Notes under the pieces: generated by a model
The model's database searches: none
Told to the model about the DNA's origin: nothing
Seen by the model: the letters and a program-made list of their open reading frames with translations, nothing else
Origin: DAOTEJ01 sp035454085
GTDB lineage: Bacteria; Pseudomonadota; Gammaproteobacteria; Burkholderiales; Burkholderiaceae_F
Reading direction: 5' to 3'
Assembly (NCBI GenBank): GCA_035454085.1
Contig: DAOTEJ010000018.1
Span: 1 to 35,956, forward strand
Length of the DNA: 35,956 nt
Shown here: positions 26,086 through 33,724 of the stretch, piece after piece
Layout of the letters: the number at the start of each line of letters is the position of its first letter
How positions within the stretch are numbered: position 1 is the stretch's first letter
Made by a program: the position numbers and the translations under genes

Positions 26086-26478
26086 CTAAGGCAGCTTGCA
26101 GTTGGGCACCGGCTTGGTCGCTGCCACCACGACCTGGTAGTCGGGCGCCGTGGCCGAGGTCTTCTGCGCGACCAGGTAGTAGGTCGTGCAGGGCTTCACG
26201 TCGAGTGTGAAGGCCTTGTTGACCGGGCTGGTGAGCCCCGGGGGCCGGGGGCCGGCGACCAGCAGTTCGCGCTTGCCGGGCTTGACCACCCACGAGGGGT
26301 CGGCACCATCGATCGACAGGATGCTCACCGGGTACTGGTTGGTGGCCAGTTGGTCGGGCATATCGGTCGAGATGAAGGAGTCGCCCAGCTTGAGCGCCTG
26401 ACTGTAGGTCATGGGGTCATTGCCGGCACAGCCTGCGAGCGCCGCGACGGCGAGCGCGGGAAGGATCAGACGCTTCAT
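26086..26478 (-). CDS. Small lipoprotein, tandem paralogue 3 of 3 (most divergent)
   Basis: The 130-residue product has a lipobox ALAGC (Cys17). It keeps the plan of the other two copies with lower similarity: YPVSILSIDG, VKPGKRELLVAGPRPPG, LDVKPCTTYYLVAQK and a final PNC. Cys97 and Cys127 are again 30 apart. The region before YPV (LGDSFISTDMPDQLATN) is replaced relative to copies 1 and 2, and the IDYQEP block is missing. AGGAG is seven bases upstream of the ATG. It is the first of the three in transcription order, 28 bases after dppC. Confidence 0.8.
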   Translation of the reverse strand: MKRLILPALAVAALAGCAGNDPMTYSQALKLGDSFISTDMPDQLATNQYPVSILSIDGADPSWVVKPGKRELLVAGPRPPGLTSPVNKAFTLDVKPCTTYYLVAQKTSATAPDYQVVVAATKPVPNCKLP

Positions 26479-26506
26479 GCTTGTCTCCTACGAACGGGCG
26501 CCGCGC

Positions 26507-27433
26507 TCAGCGCAGCTTGGGGTTGAGTGCGTCGCGCAGCCAGTCGCCCAGCAGATTGACCGACAGCACGAGCAGCACCAGGGCCAGCCCCGGGAAGATG
26601 GTGATCCACCACTCGCCCGAGAACAGGAATTCGTTGCCGATGCGGATCAGCGTGCCCAGCGAGGGCGTGGTGGGCGGCACGCCCACGCCCAGGAAGCTGA
26701 GCGTCGCCTCGGTGATGATGGCGGTGGCCACGTGCACGGTGGCGAGCACCAGCACCGGGCCGGTGACGTTGGGCAGCACATGGCTGAACATGATGCGCAG
26801 GGGACTCACGCCGATCACGCGTGCCGCCTGCACGTACTCCTTGTTCTTCTCGACCAGGGTGGATCCGCGCACGGTGCGCGCGTACTGCACCCAGCCCGAC
26901 AGTGCGATGGCCAGCACCAGCACGCCGAAGGCCACCTCGTCGTGCACGTCGCGCGGCAACGCGGCGCGCGCCACCCCGTCGATCAGCAGGGCGATGAGGA
27001 TGGCGGGGAAAGAGAGCATCACGTCGCAGATGCGCATGATGAAGGCATCGACCTTGCCGCCCACGTAGCCCGACAGCAGCCCCAGCGACACTCCGATGAC
27101 GATCGACAGAATCACCGAGGCCACGCCGATCTCGAGCGAGATGCGCATGCCGTAGAGAATGCCCGAGAAGATGTCGCGCCCCTGGTCGTCGGTGCCCAGC
27201 CAGAACTTGGGGTTGCCGCCCTGCTGCCAGGCCGGCGGGGTGGAGGCGTCGAGCAAGCTCAGCGAGGCGAGGTCGAACGGGTTGTGCGGCGCCACCCAGG
27301 GCGCGAACACGGCGCTGAAGATCAGCACCGTGGCCACGAGCGCCGCGACCATGGCCACCGGCGAGTGCCGGAAGCTGTAGGCGACGTCGGAATCCCAGGC
27401 GCGGGCGAGGAACGAGGCTTGGCTGGTGCTCAT
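26507..27433 (-). CDS. dppC: Peptide ABC transporter permease, DppC/OppC type
   Basis: The 308-residue inner-membrane permease has a first membrane segment near residues 25-45, the OppC-type periplasmic stretch with WLGTDDQGRDIFSGILYG, and about five further segments. The cytoplasmic EAA loop EYVQAARVIGVSPLRI contacts the ATPases. Length and order fit DppC. The start is taken at ATG 27433; an in-frame GTG nine codons upstream is possible and neither has a strong ribosome binding site. It pairs with DppB (30342-31325), but here the two permease genes are separated by an amidohydrolase and a binding-protein gene, which is not the usual adjacent order. Confidence 0.92.
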   Translation of the reverse strand: MSTSQASFLARAWDSDVAYSFRHSPVAMVAALVATVLIFSAVFAPWVAPHNPFDLASLSLLDASTPPAWQQGGNPKFWLGTDDQGRDIFSGILYGMRISLEIGVASVILSIVIGVSLGLLSGYVGGKVDAFIMRICDVMLSFPAILIALLIDGVARAALPRDVHDEVAFGVLVLAIALSGWVQYARTVRGSTLVEKNKEYVQAARVIGVSPLRIMFSHVLPNVTGPVLVLATVHVATAIITEATLSFLGVGVPPTTPSLGTLIRIGNEFLFSGEWWITIFPGLALVLLVLSVNLLGDWLRDALNPKLR

Positions 27434-27448
27434 TTGCTTTGCGTTCGG

Positions 27449-27470
27449 GGGCGACGCCACGGCGCCGCCC
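27449..27470 (-). other. Intercistronic hairpin between binding protein 1 and dppC
   Basis: GGGCGACG (27449-27456) can pair with CGCCGCCC (27463-27470) with one G-U type mismatch and a 6-nt loop. It lies in the 58-bp gap after the binding-protein stop. Hairpins at this place often protect the abundant binding-protein mRNA; here this is only inferred. Confidence 0.3.
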
Positions 27471-27491
27471 GGGGTCGGCGCATGCTCGCGC

Positions 27492-29090
27492 CTACTTGAC
27501 CGTGACCCACTTGAAGAAGAGGTAGTTGTCGGGCAGTTGCACGAGTTCGACGTTCTTCTTCATACCCCAGGCCAGCGCCTGCTGGTGCAGAGGAATGTGG
27601 CCAATCTCGTCCTGATGCAGCTTCATCGCCTCGCGGATCATGGCGTTGCGCTTGGTCTGATCGGTCTCCTTGGCGATGGCGTCGGTCAGTTCGTCGAGCC
27701 GCGCGTTGCTGTAGCTGCCGAGGTTGAACGAGCCGACCGGCCCCTTGGGCGTGGCCATCAGCGAGTACAGCGGGTTGTGCGAGTCGTAGGTGCCCGGCGT
27801 CCAGCCCAGCAGGTAGAACGAGGTGTTGCGCGACAGGATCTTGGGGAAGTAGGTGCCCTTGGTCTCGCTCGCGAGGTTCACCTTGATGCCCACGTTGGCG
27901 AGCATCGCCGAGACCGCCTTGCAGATCGCCTCGTCGTTGACGTAGCGGTCGTTGGGGCAGTTCATGCCGACCTCGAAGCCGCTGGGATAGCCCGCCTCGG
28001 CCAGCAGCTTGCGCGACGCGGCCGGGTCGTAGGGCAGGCGCTTGTTGAGGTCCGCCGGGAAGCCGGTGATGCCGGGAGCGATCATCAGCGCCGTCGGCGT
28101 GGAGGCGCCGCGCATCACCGCCTTCTGGATCGCGTCGACATCGATGGCCTGGTAGACCGCCTGGCGCACGCGCTTGTCCTTGAAGGGGTTCTTGCCCTTG
28201 ATGTTGGAAAACAGCAGCTCGGGCCGGGCCTGGTCCATGCCCAGGAAGATGGTGCGCAGCTCGGGACCTTGCATGACCTTGGTATTGGCGCCTGCCGCCA
28301 CGCGCGCCACGTCCTGCACGGGCACGGGCTCCATCACGTCGATCTCGCCCGACAGCAGCGCGGCCACGCGCGTCGAGGCATTGGCAATCGGGGTGAAGAT
28401 CACCTCTTCGACGTTGCCCTCCGGCTTGCCCCACCAGCCGGGGTTGCGCTGAAGCACGGTGCGCACTCCGGGTTCGCGGCTGCGCACGCGGTAGGGGCCG
28501 GTGCCGTTGGCCTTGAACGACGCGGTGTTCTCCACGCCCTTGCGCTTGTCGACGGGCTGGACGGCCTTGTTCTCCTCGGCCCACTTCCTGGACATCATGT
28601 ACCAGTTGGTGACCACGTCGGGCAGGATGGGGAAGGGCTCGTTGGTGACGATCTCGACCGTGAGCTCATCGACGCGCCGGACGTCCCTGATCGAACCGAC
28701 GTAGCTCTTCATGTCGGAGCCATCCCCCGCCGCGCGCTTCCACGAGAAGATCACGTCGTCGGCCGTGAAGGGCGTGCCGTCGTGGAACTTCACGTTCGGG
28801 CGCAGCTTGAAGCGCCAGGTCGTGGGGTTGATCTGTGTCCACTCGGTGGCCAGCGCGGGCACGAGCTCGAGCTTCTTGCCGCGGCCGATCAGGGGCTCGT
28901 AGACGTTGCCGAGCAGCGACAGCTGCAGCGACTCGTTGAGCGAGTGCGGATCCAGGGACAGCGCGTCGCCCTGGTTGGCGACCTTGATGGTCTTGCCCTG
29001 GGCCATGACCGCCGAGGGGGCGGCCAGCCCGACGCCCAGCGTCAGTGCGGCAGCCAGTGCGGTGTGGATCAGCGTGCGGCGAGTGCTCAT
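27492..29090 (-). CDS. dppA: Peptide ABC transporter substrate-binding protein (SBP 1)
   Basis: The 532-residue protein is of the SBP_bac_5 (Dpp/Opp) family. A signal peptide of 30 residues (arginine-rich start, hydrophobic core, VMA cleavage before QGKT) sends it to the periplasm. Family motifs are LDPHSLNE, VYEPLIGR, LRPNVKFHDGTPFTADDVIF, GTGPYRV, NPGWWG and VRQAVYQAIDVDAI. It binds the cargo and delivers it to DppBC. Whether the ligand is a dipeptide, a longer peptide or something else cannot be told. GGAG is six bases upstream of the ATG. It is clearly paralogous to the binding protein at 31460-33004 and stands between the M20D gene and dppC. Confidence 0.9.
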   Translation of the reverse strand: MSTRRTLIHTALAAALTLGVGLAAPSAVMAQGKTIKVANQGDALSLDPHSLNESLQLSLLGNVYEPLIGRGKKLELVPALATEWTQINPTTWRFKLRPNVKFHDGTPFTADDVIFSWKRAAGDGSDMKSYVGSIRDVRRVDELTVEIVTNEPFPILPDVVTNWYMMSRKWAEENKAVQPVDKRKGVENTASFKANGTGPYRVRSREPGVRTVLQRNPGWWGKPEGNVEEVIFTPIANASTRVAALLSGEIDVMEPVPVQDVARVAAGANTKVMQGPELRTIFLGMDQARPELLFSNIKGKNPFKDKRVRQAVYQAIDVDAIQKAVMRGASTPTALMIAPGITGFPADLNKRLPYDPAASRKLLAEAGYPSGFEVGMNCPNDRYVNDEAICKAVSAMLANVGIKVNLASETKGTYFPKILSRNTSFYLLGWTPGTYDSHNPLYSLMATPKGPVGSFNLGSYSNARLDELTDAIAKETDQTKRNAMIREAMKLHQDEIGHIPLHQQALAWGMKKNVELVQLPDNYLFFKWVTVK

Positions 29091-29112
29091 GTGCAGCTCC
29101 GGATGGGGCGCG

Positions 29113-30330
29113 CTAGTGCGCGGCGCGGGGTGACAGGCGCCGCTCGGCCAGGCGCGCCAGCAGCGCGGCCCCGAGCGGGATGACGGCATCGTTGAAATCG
29201 TACTGCGGGTTGTGCAGGAAGCAGCCGCCTTCGGCGCCACCCTGCCCCAGGCGCAGATAGGCGCCTGGGCGGGCGCGCAGCATGAAGGCGAAGTCCTCCG
29301 CGCCCATCGAGGGCGGAAGGTCGCGCACCACGCGCTCGGCGCCGACGAGTTCCTCGGCCACCGCTGCGGCGAACTCGGCCTGCGCCGCGTGATTGATGGT
29401 GGCCGGATACAGGCGCGTGTAGTGCACCGTGGCCTGGGCGTCGAAGCCCTCGGCGACACCCATGACGAGGCCGCGCAGGCGGGCCTCGATCAGGTCCTGC
29501 ACCTCGGAGCGGAAGCTGCGCACCGTGCCCACCAGCCGCGCCTCGCCCGGCACCACGCTCATCGCGCCGGGGTCGCCCGCCTGCAGCGAACACAGGGACA
29601 CGACCGCGGCCTCGAGCGGCGCGACGTTGCGCGCCACGATGGTCTGCGCGGCCGTGATGATGTGCGCCGCCACCACCACCGGATCCACGGTGAGGTGCGG
29701 ATGCGCCCCGTGGCCGCCGCGGCCGCGGATGGTGATCTCGACGCGATCGGCGGCGGCCATCATGGGGCCGCTGTTCAGGCCGATGGTGCCGGCGGGCAGG
29801 CCCGGCCAGTTGTGCTGGCCGTAGACCTCGTCGACCGGGAAGCGCTCGAACAGCCCGTCGTCGATCATCGCCTGCGCGCCGGCGAACCCCTCCTCGCCAG
29901 GCTGAAAGATGAGCACGGCGCGGCCGGCGAAGTTGCGCGTTGCCGCGAGGTGGCGCGCCGCGCCCAGCAGCATGGCGGTGTGGCCGTCGTGGCCGCAGCC
30001 GTGCATCAGGCCGGCGCGCGTCGAGCGATGCGCGAACTCGTTGTGCTCCTGCATGGGCAGCGCGTCCATGTCGGCGCGCAGACCGACCGCGGAGTCGCCC
30101 GAGGCGCGGCCGTGCACCACGCCGACCACGCCGGTGCGGCCGATGCCGGTGTGCACCTCGTCCACGCCCCATGCCCGCAGCCGTTCGGCCACCAGGGCGG
30201 CGGTGCGATGTTCCTCGAAGCCGATCTCCGGGTGCGCATGCAGGTCGCGCCGCAAGGCGGTGAGCTCCTCGTGCCAGACGGCGAGGCTGCCCAAGGGGGT
30301 GCGCAGGCTGGCCCCGAGATAGCCGTCCAC
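29113..30330 (-). CDS. M20D-family amidohydrolase within the peptide-transport operon
   Basis: From the GTG at 30330 the product is 405 residues; no upstream ATG is in frame close by, and dppB ends only 11 bases before. Motifs are RRDLHAHPEIGFEE (28-40), LRADMDALPMQE (84-95), MHGCGHDGH (Cys112, His114), FQPGEEG (E146/E147), GQHNWPG (His173) and PPSMGAEDFAFML near the end. It is a cytoplasmic metal-dependent hydrolase of the hippurate hydrolase/aminoacylase group. Placement between dppB and the binding protein suggests that it cleaves the imported compound, for example an N-acyl amino acid or peptide. It is paralogous to the gene at 7221. The exact substrate is not predictable. Confidence 0.88.
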   Translation of the reverse strand: MDGYLGASLRTPLGSLAVWHEELTALRRDLHAHPEIGFEEHRTAALVAERLRAWGVDEVHTGIGRTGVVGVVHGRASGDSAVGLRADMDALPMQEHNEFAHRSTRAGLMHGCGHDGHTAMLLGAARHLAATRNFAGRAVLIFQPGEEGFAGAQAMIDDGLFERFPVDEVYGQHNWPGLPAGTIGLNSGPMMAAADRVEITIRGRGGHGAHPHLTVDPVVVAAHIITAAQTIVARNVAPLEAAVVSLCSLQAGDPGAMSVVPGEARLVGTVRSFRSEVQDLIEARLRGLVMGVAEGFDAQATVHYTRLYPATINHAAQAEFAAAVAEELVGAERVVRDLPPSMGAEDFAFMLRARPGAYLRLGQGGAEGGCFLHNPQYDFNDAVIPLGAALLARLAERRLSPRAAH

Positions 30331-30341
30331 CGTGCCGCCGC

Positions 30342-31325
30342 TCAGTGCGCCGCCGCTGCGCGGTCCATGCGCAGGCGCGGGTCGACCGCGAAGTACAGCA
30401 GGTCGACGATCAGGTTGATCACCACGAACACCAGGGCGATCAGGCACAGGTAGGCGGCCATCACGGGGATGTCGGCGAACTGCACCGACTGGATGAACAG
30501 CAGGCCCATGCCGGGCCACTGGAACACGGTCTCGGTGACGATGGCGAAGGCGATGATCCCGCCGAGCTGCAAGCCGGTGATGGTGATCACCGGCACCAGC
30601 GTGTTCTTGAGCGCGTGACCGAAGTTGACGGCGCGGTCGGTGAGCCCCCGAGCGCGTGCGAACTTGATGTAGTCGGTGCGCAGCACCTCGAGCATCTCGG
30701 AGCGCACCAGCCGCATGATCAGGGTGAGCTGGAAGAGCGAGAGCGTGATCGAGGGCAGGATGAGGTGCTCCCAGCCGTCCTTGGTGAGCAGGCCCGTGGT
30801 CCACCAGCCCAGGTGTACGACCTCGCCGCGGCCGTAGCTGGGCAACCAGCCCAGCTGCACGGCGAACACGAGTATGAGCAGGATGCCGATCAGGAAGGTG
30901 GGCAGCGACACGCCCAGCAGCGATCCCGCGAGCAGCAGTTGGGAGAGCCAGGATTCTCGTCTCAGCGCCGTGTAGACGCCCGCCGGTATGCCGATGGCAA
31001 TGGCGAGGAAGGCTGCCACGAACGACAGCTCCAGCGTGGCGGGCAGGCGCTCCTTGAGCAGCGTGGACACCGCGCGACCCTGCCGCAGGCTGATGCCGAA
31101 GTCGCCCTGCACGGCGTTGCCGATGAAGGTCCCGAACTGGATGTAGAAGGGCTGGTCGAGGCCCAGTTCGGCGCGCAGGCGGGCGCGGTCGTCGGGCGTG
31201 GCGTCCTGGCCCAGCATCTGGGTCACGGGGTCGCCGACGTGCTGGAAGAGCATGAAGGCCACGAAGGCCACGGACAGCATGACCAGGACGGCCTGGAGCA
31301 GGCGACGAACGATGAAGGCAAGCAT
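30342..31325 (-). CDS. dppB: Peptide ABC transporter permease, DppB/OppB type
   Basis: The 327-residue inner-membrane permease has an N-terminal segment (LLQAVLVMLSVAFVAFMLF), a periplasmic stretch with GDPVTQMLGQ, and five further membrane segments. The EAA loop DYIKFARARGLTDRAV is followed by LVPVITITGLQLGG and the typical ETVFQWPGMGLL. No Shine-Dalgarno sequence is visible before the ATG; the leader reads CCCCCGCCAGCC. A 7-bp hairpin lies about 25 bases upstream. It is the first gene of the dppB-M20D-SBP1-dppC-lipoproteins-dppD-dppF run. Confidence 0.92.
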   Translation of the reverse strand: MLAFIVRRLLQAVLVMLSVAFVAFMLFQHVGDPVTQMLGQDATPDDRARLRAELGLDQPFYIQFGTFIGNAVQGDFGISLRQGRAVSTLLKERLPATLELSFVAAFLAIAIGIPAGVYTALRRESWLSQLLLAGSLLGVSLPTFLIGILLILVFAVQLGWLPSYGRGEVVHLGWWTTGLLTKDGWEHLILPSITLSLFQLTLIMRLVRSEMLEVLRTDYIKFARARGLTDRAVNFGHALKNTLVPVITITGLQLGGIIAFAIVTETVFQWPGMGLLFIQSVQFADIPVMAAYLCLIALVFVVINLIVDLLYFAVDPRLRMDRAAAAH

Positions 31326-31349
31326 GGCTGGCGGGGGCCGTGGTCGTAG

Positions 31350-31366
31350 GCGGCGCGAAGCGCCGC
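31350..31366 (-). promoter_or_regulatory. Leader hairpin upstream of dppB
   Basis: GCGGCGC (31350-31356) and GCGCCGC (31360-31366) form a perfect 7-bp stem with a 3-nt loop (TTC on the minus strand). It lies about 25 bases before the dppB ATG in the 5' leader. It could influence translation or transcript stability; no known riboswitch pattern is seen. Confidence 0.4.
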
Positions 31367-31378
31367 CGCTGGACGAGG

Positions 31379-31384
31379 ACTATA
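31379..31384 (-). promoter_or_regulatory. Possible -10 box for dppB (TATAGT)
   Basis: The minus strand reads CAGGTATAGTCC about 54 bases upstream of dppB, between the two hairpins. A -35-like CGCTTA is 16 bases upstream. If real, the dppB operon has its own promoter, separate from binding protein 2. Confidence 0.3.
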
Positions 31385-31408
31385 CCTGCGCGCCGCCGCC
31401 TAAGCGGC

Positions 31409-31431
31409 AACGGGCCGCGAAGCGGCCCGTT
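31409..31431 (-). terminator. Strong hairpin behind binding protein 2
   Basis: A perfect 10-bp stem AACGGGCCGC/GCGGCCCGTT (31409-31418 with 31422-31431) has a 3-nt loop, starting about 28 bases after the stop codon of the binding-protein gene. No T-run follows on the minus strand, so it may be an incomplete terminator or a stability element rather than a classic rho-independent terminator. Confidence 0.45.
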
Positions 31432-31459
31432 GTGCAAACACGAGGCGAGCCGTGCAGGG

Positions 31460-33004
31460 TCAGTTGATCTTGACCCAGGTGGCCTCGAGGCGGTTGTCGG
31501 CGCGGTGCACGGCGTCGACGTTCTTGCGCATCGCCCAGGGGATGACCTGGTTGTGCAGCGGGATGTGCATGACCTGCGCGTTGTGAATCTGCAGTGCCTT
31601 GGTGATCATGGCGTTGCGCTTGGCGGGGTCGACTTCCTGCTTGATGCCCTCGACGAGCTTGTCGTACTCGGCGTTGCTCACGCGGCCGAGGTTGAAGTTG
31701 CCGTCGCCGTCCTTGCCCACCGTCATGGCGAGCGACTGCAGCGAGTAGAGCGCGTCGAACGTCGGCACGCCCCAGCCGAGCAGGTACACGGAGGTGTCGT
31801 ACTTCTGGATCTTGGGGAAGTAGGTGGCCCGCGGCATCGCGTTGACGTTCACCTTGAGGCCGATCCTGGCCCACATCGCCGCAAGCGCCTTGCAGATGTT
31901 CTCGTCGTTGATGTAGCGGTTGTTGGGGCAGTCGAGCGTGAAAGTGAAGCCGTTGGGGTAGCCGGCCTCGGCGAGCAGCTTCTTGGCAAGCTCGGGGTCG
32001 TACTTCAGGCGGGTGTCGACCTCCTTGCTCCAGCCGCGCACCTGGGGCGCGATGATCGCGCCGGTGGGCGAGGACGAGCCGCGCATCACGGCACGCTTGA
32101 TCGCCTCGATGTCGATGGCGTGGTAGAGCGCCTGGCGCACGCGCAGGTCCTTGAGCGGGTTCTTGCCCTTGACCTCGACGTAGGGGCTCTCGTCGCGCAA
32201 CTGGTCCATGCCGATGAAGATCGTGCGGTTCTCGGCGCCCTCGACAACCTTGGTCTCGGCAGCGGACTTGAGCCGGTCGATGTCCTGAGTGGCTGGATCG
32301 AGCACGAAGTCGAGTTCGCCCGAGAGCAGCGCGGCGGTGCGCGTGGCGTTGGACTTGATCGGGGTGTAGACCACCTCGGTGACGTTGCCCTTCTTGGTGG
32401 GCTTGCCCCACCAGTTGGGGTTCTCGACGAACACGGTCTTCACGTCGACTTCGCGGGACTTGAGCGAGTAGGGACCGGTGCCGTTGGCGTGGCGCGCGGC
32501 GTAGGTCTCTTCCTTCTTCACGAAGTCCTGCGGCTGGGTGACCTTGTTCTTCTCGGCCCAGGCCTTGCTCATCATGCGCAGTTCGGTGAGCTGGTTGAGC
32601 AGGATGGGCGTGGGCGTGTTGGTGTAGATCAGGACGGTGTGGTCGTCGATCTTCTTGGCCCCTTGGATCCCCGAGGTGTACGCCTTGAAGTTCGACGAGG
32701 GTGCGAGCGCGCGGTTGATCGAGAAGACCACGTCGTCGGCGGTGAAGGGCGTGCCGTCGTGAAACTTCACTCCCTTGCGCAGGTTGAACTTCCAGATCAG
32801 GTTGCCGTCGCGGCTCCACGAGGTCGCCAGGGCTGGAACGAGCTGGAACTTCTCGTCGTAGGTGATCAGCGGCTCGTAGATGTAGCTGTTGGCGGTGTTG
32901 TTCAGGCCTTCGTTCTGCGCGTGCGGATCGAAGCTCAGGATGTCGCCCTGGCTGGCCCAGCGCAAGGTCTTGGCATCCGCATTGCCGGCAACGCCGAAGG
33001 CGAA
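31460..33004 (-). CDS. Peptide ABC transporter substrate-binding protein (SBP 2), 5' end in gap
   Basis: 514 codons plus stop are visible before the assembly gap. The first visible residues FAFGVAGNADAKTLRWAS look like the end of a signal peptide and the start of the mature protein, so only the start codon and most of the signal peptide are missing. SBP_bac_5 motifs match SBP 1: LSFDPHAQNE, YIYEPLIT, LRKGVKFHDGTPFTADDVVF, GTGPYSL, NPNWWGKP and VRQALYHAIDIEAIKRAVMRG. It is periplasmic and probably serves the DppBC channel encoded just downstream, giving the system a second specificity. The open reading frame that seems to fuse it to the DsbA-type protein is an artefact of the N run. Confidence 0.88.
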   Translation of the reverse strand, partial: FAFGVAGNADAKTLRWASQGDILSFDPHAQNEGLNNTANSYIYEPLITYDEKFQLVPALATSWSRDGNLIWKFNLRKGVKFHDGTPFTADDVVFSINRALAPSSNFKAYTSGIQGAKKIDDHTVLIYTNTPTPILLNQLTELRMMSKAWAEKNKVTQPQDFVKKEETYAARHANGTGPYSLKSREVDVKTVFVENPNWWGKPTKKGNVTEVVYTPIKSNATRTAALLSGELDFVLDPATQDIDRLKSAAETKVVEGAENRTIFIGMDQLRDESPYVEVKGKNPLKDLRVRQALYHAIDIEAIKRAVMRGSSSPTGAIIAPQVRGWSKEVDTRLKYDPELAKKLLAEAGYPNGFTFTLDCPNNRYINDENICKALAAMWARIGLKVNVNAMPRATYFPKIQKYDTSVYLLGWGVPTFDALYSLQSLAMTVGKDGDGNFNLGRVSNAEYDKLVEGIKQEVDPAKRNAMITKALQIHNAQVMHIPLHNQVIPWAMRKNVDAVHRADNRLEATWVKIN

Positions 33005-33104
33005 NNNNNNNNNNNNNNNNNNNNNNNNNNNNNNNNNNNNNNNNNNNNNNNNNNNNNNNNNNNNNNNNNNNNNNNNNNNNNNNNNNNNNNNNNNNNNNNN
33101 NNNN
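33005..33104. other. Assembly gap of 100 N
   Basis: Exactly 100 N are present, the customary filler for a scaffold gap of unknown length. It removes the last part of the FrnE-type gene, any intergenic region, and the start of SBP 2. The true distance and any gene within it are unknown. Confidence 0.98.
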
Positions 33105-33685
33105 CGCCGGTCGAGGATGAAGAAAGGTACCCCGCCGATCCCCAGGGTGCGCGCCTGCATCTCGATGGCGGTGGTGCGGGCCAGGAGTTCGGGGTCGGCA
33201 AGCCAGGCGCGCGCGGCAAGCTCGGGCAAGCCCGCCTGCGCTGCCAAACTCACCAGCGTGTCGTGATCACCGAGGTCGGCTCCCTGCGTGAAGAACGCCC
33301 GCATGAAGGCCTGCAGCAGGGCATGCTGCAGCGGCGGCTGGTCGATCGCACCCTGCAGCAGCAGATGGGCGGCGCGCGTGCTGGGCTGATGGCGGATGGC
33401 GGCAAAGTCGAAGTCGAGGCTCAGTTCGCGGCCGGCCTCGATGACGCGCGCATACATCTCGGCACCGGCGCCCGGCCCGAACTTGGACTCCAGGTAGGCC
33501 CGGCGGTCGACGCCTGCGGTGGGAAGGTCTGGATTCAACTCGAAGGGAAGAAAGCGCACCGTCGGCTCGATGGCCAGGGGATGTCGCGCGCGCCAGAGCT
33601 TGAGCGCCTGTGCCAGGCGACGCTCGCCGATCCAGCACCAGGGGCAGACCACGTCTACGAAGACATCGATGGCCATCGGGCTCAT
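33105..33685 (-). CDS. DsbA-family FrnE-type thiol oxidoreductase, 3' end in gap
   Basis: 193 codons are visible. The redox motif CPWC is at 14-17 in VDVVCPWCWIGERRL, and the cis-proline loop is GIGGVPFFILDR just before the gap. The helical insertion typical of FrnE lies between them (FELNPDLP, YLESKFG, LLLQGAIDQ). FrnE relatives are usually 210-240 residues, so perhaps 20-40 residues are lost. There is no signal peptide, so it is a cytoplasmic disulfide isomerase or oxidoreductase with an unknown client. The ATG at 33685 or at 33676 could be the start; ribosome binding sites are weak. It follows the threonine-synthase-like gene by 39 bases. Confidence 0.88.
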
Positions 33686-33724
33686 GGGGCGATCGGGCTC
33701 AGAGGACGGGCTGGCAGCGGCACG

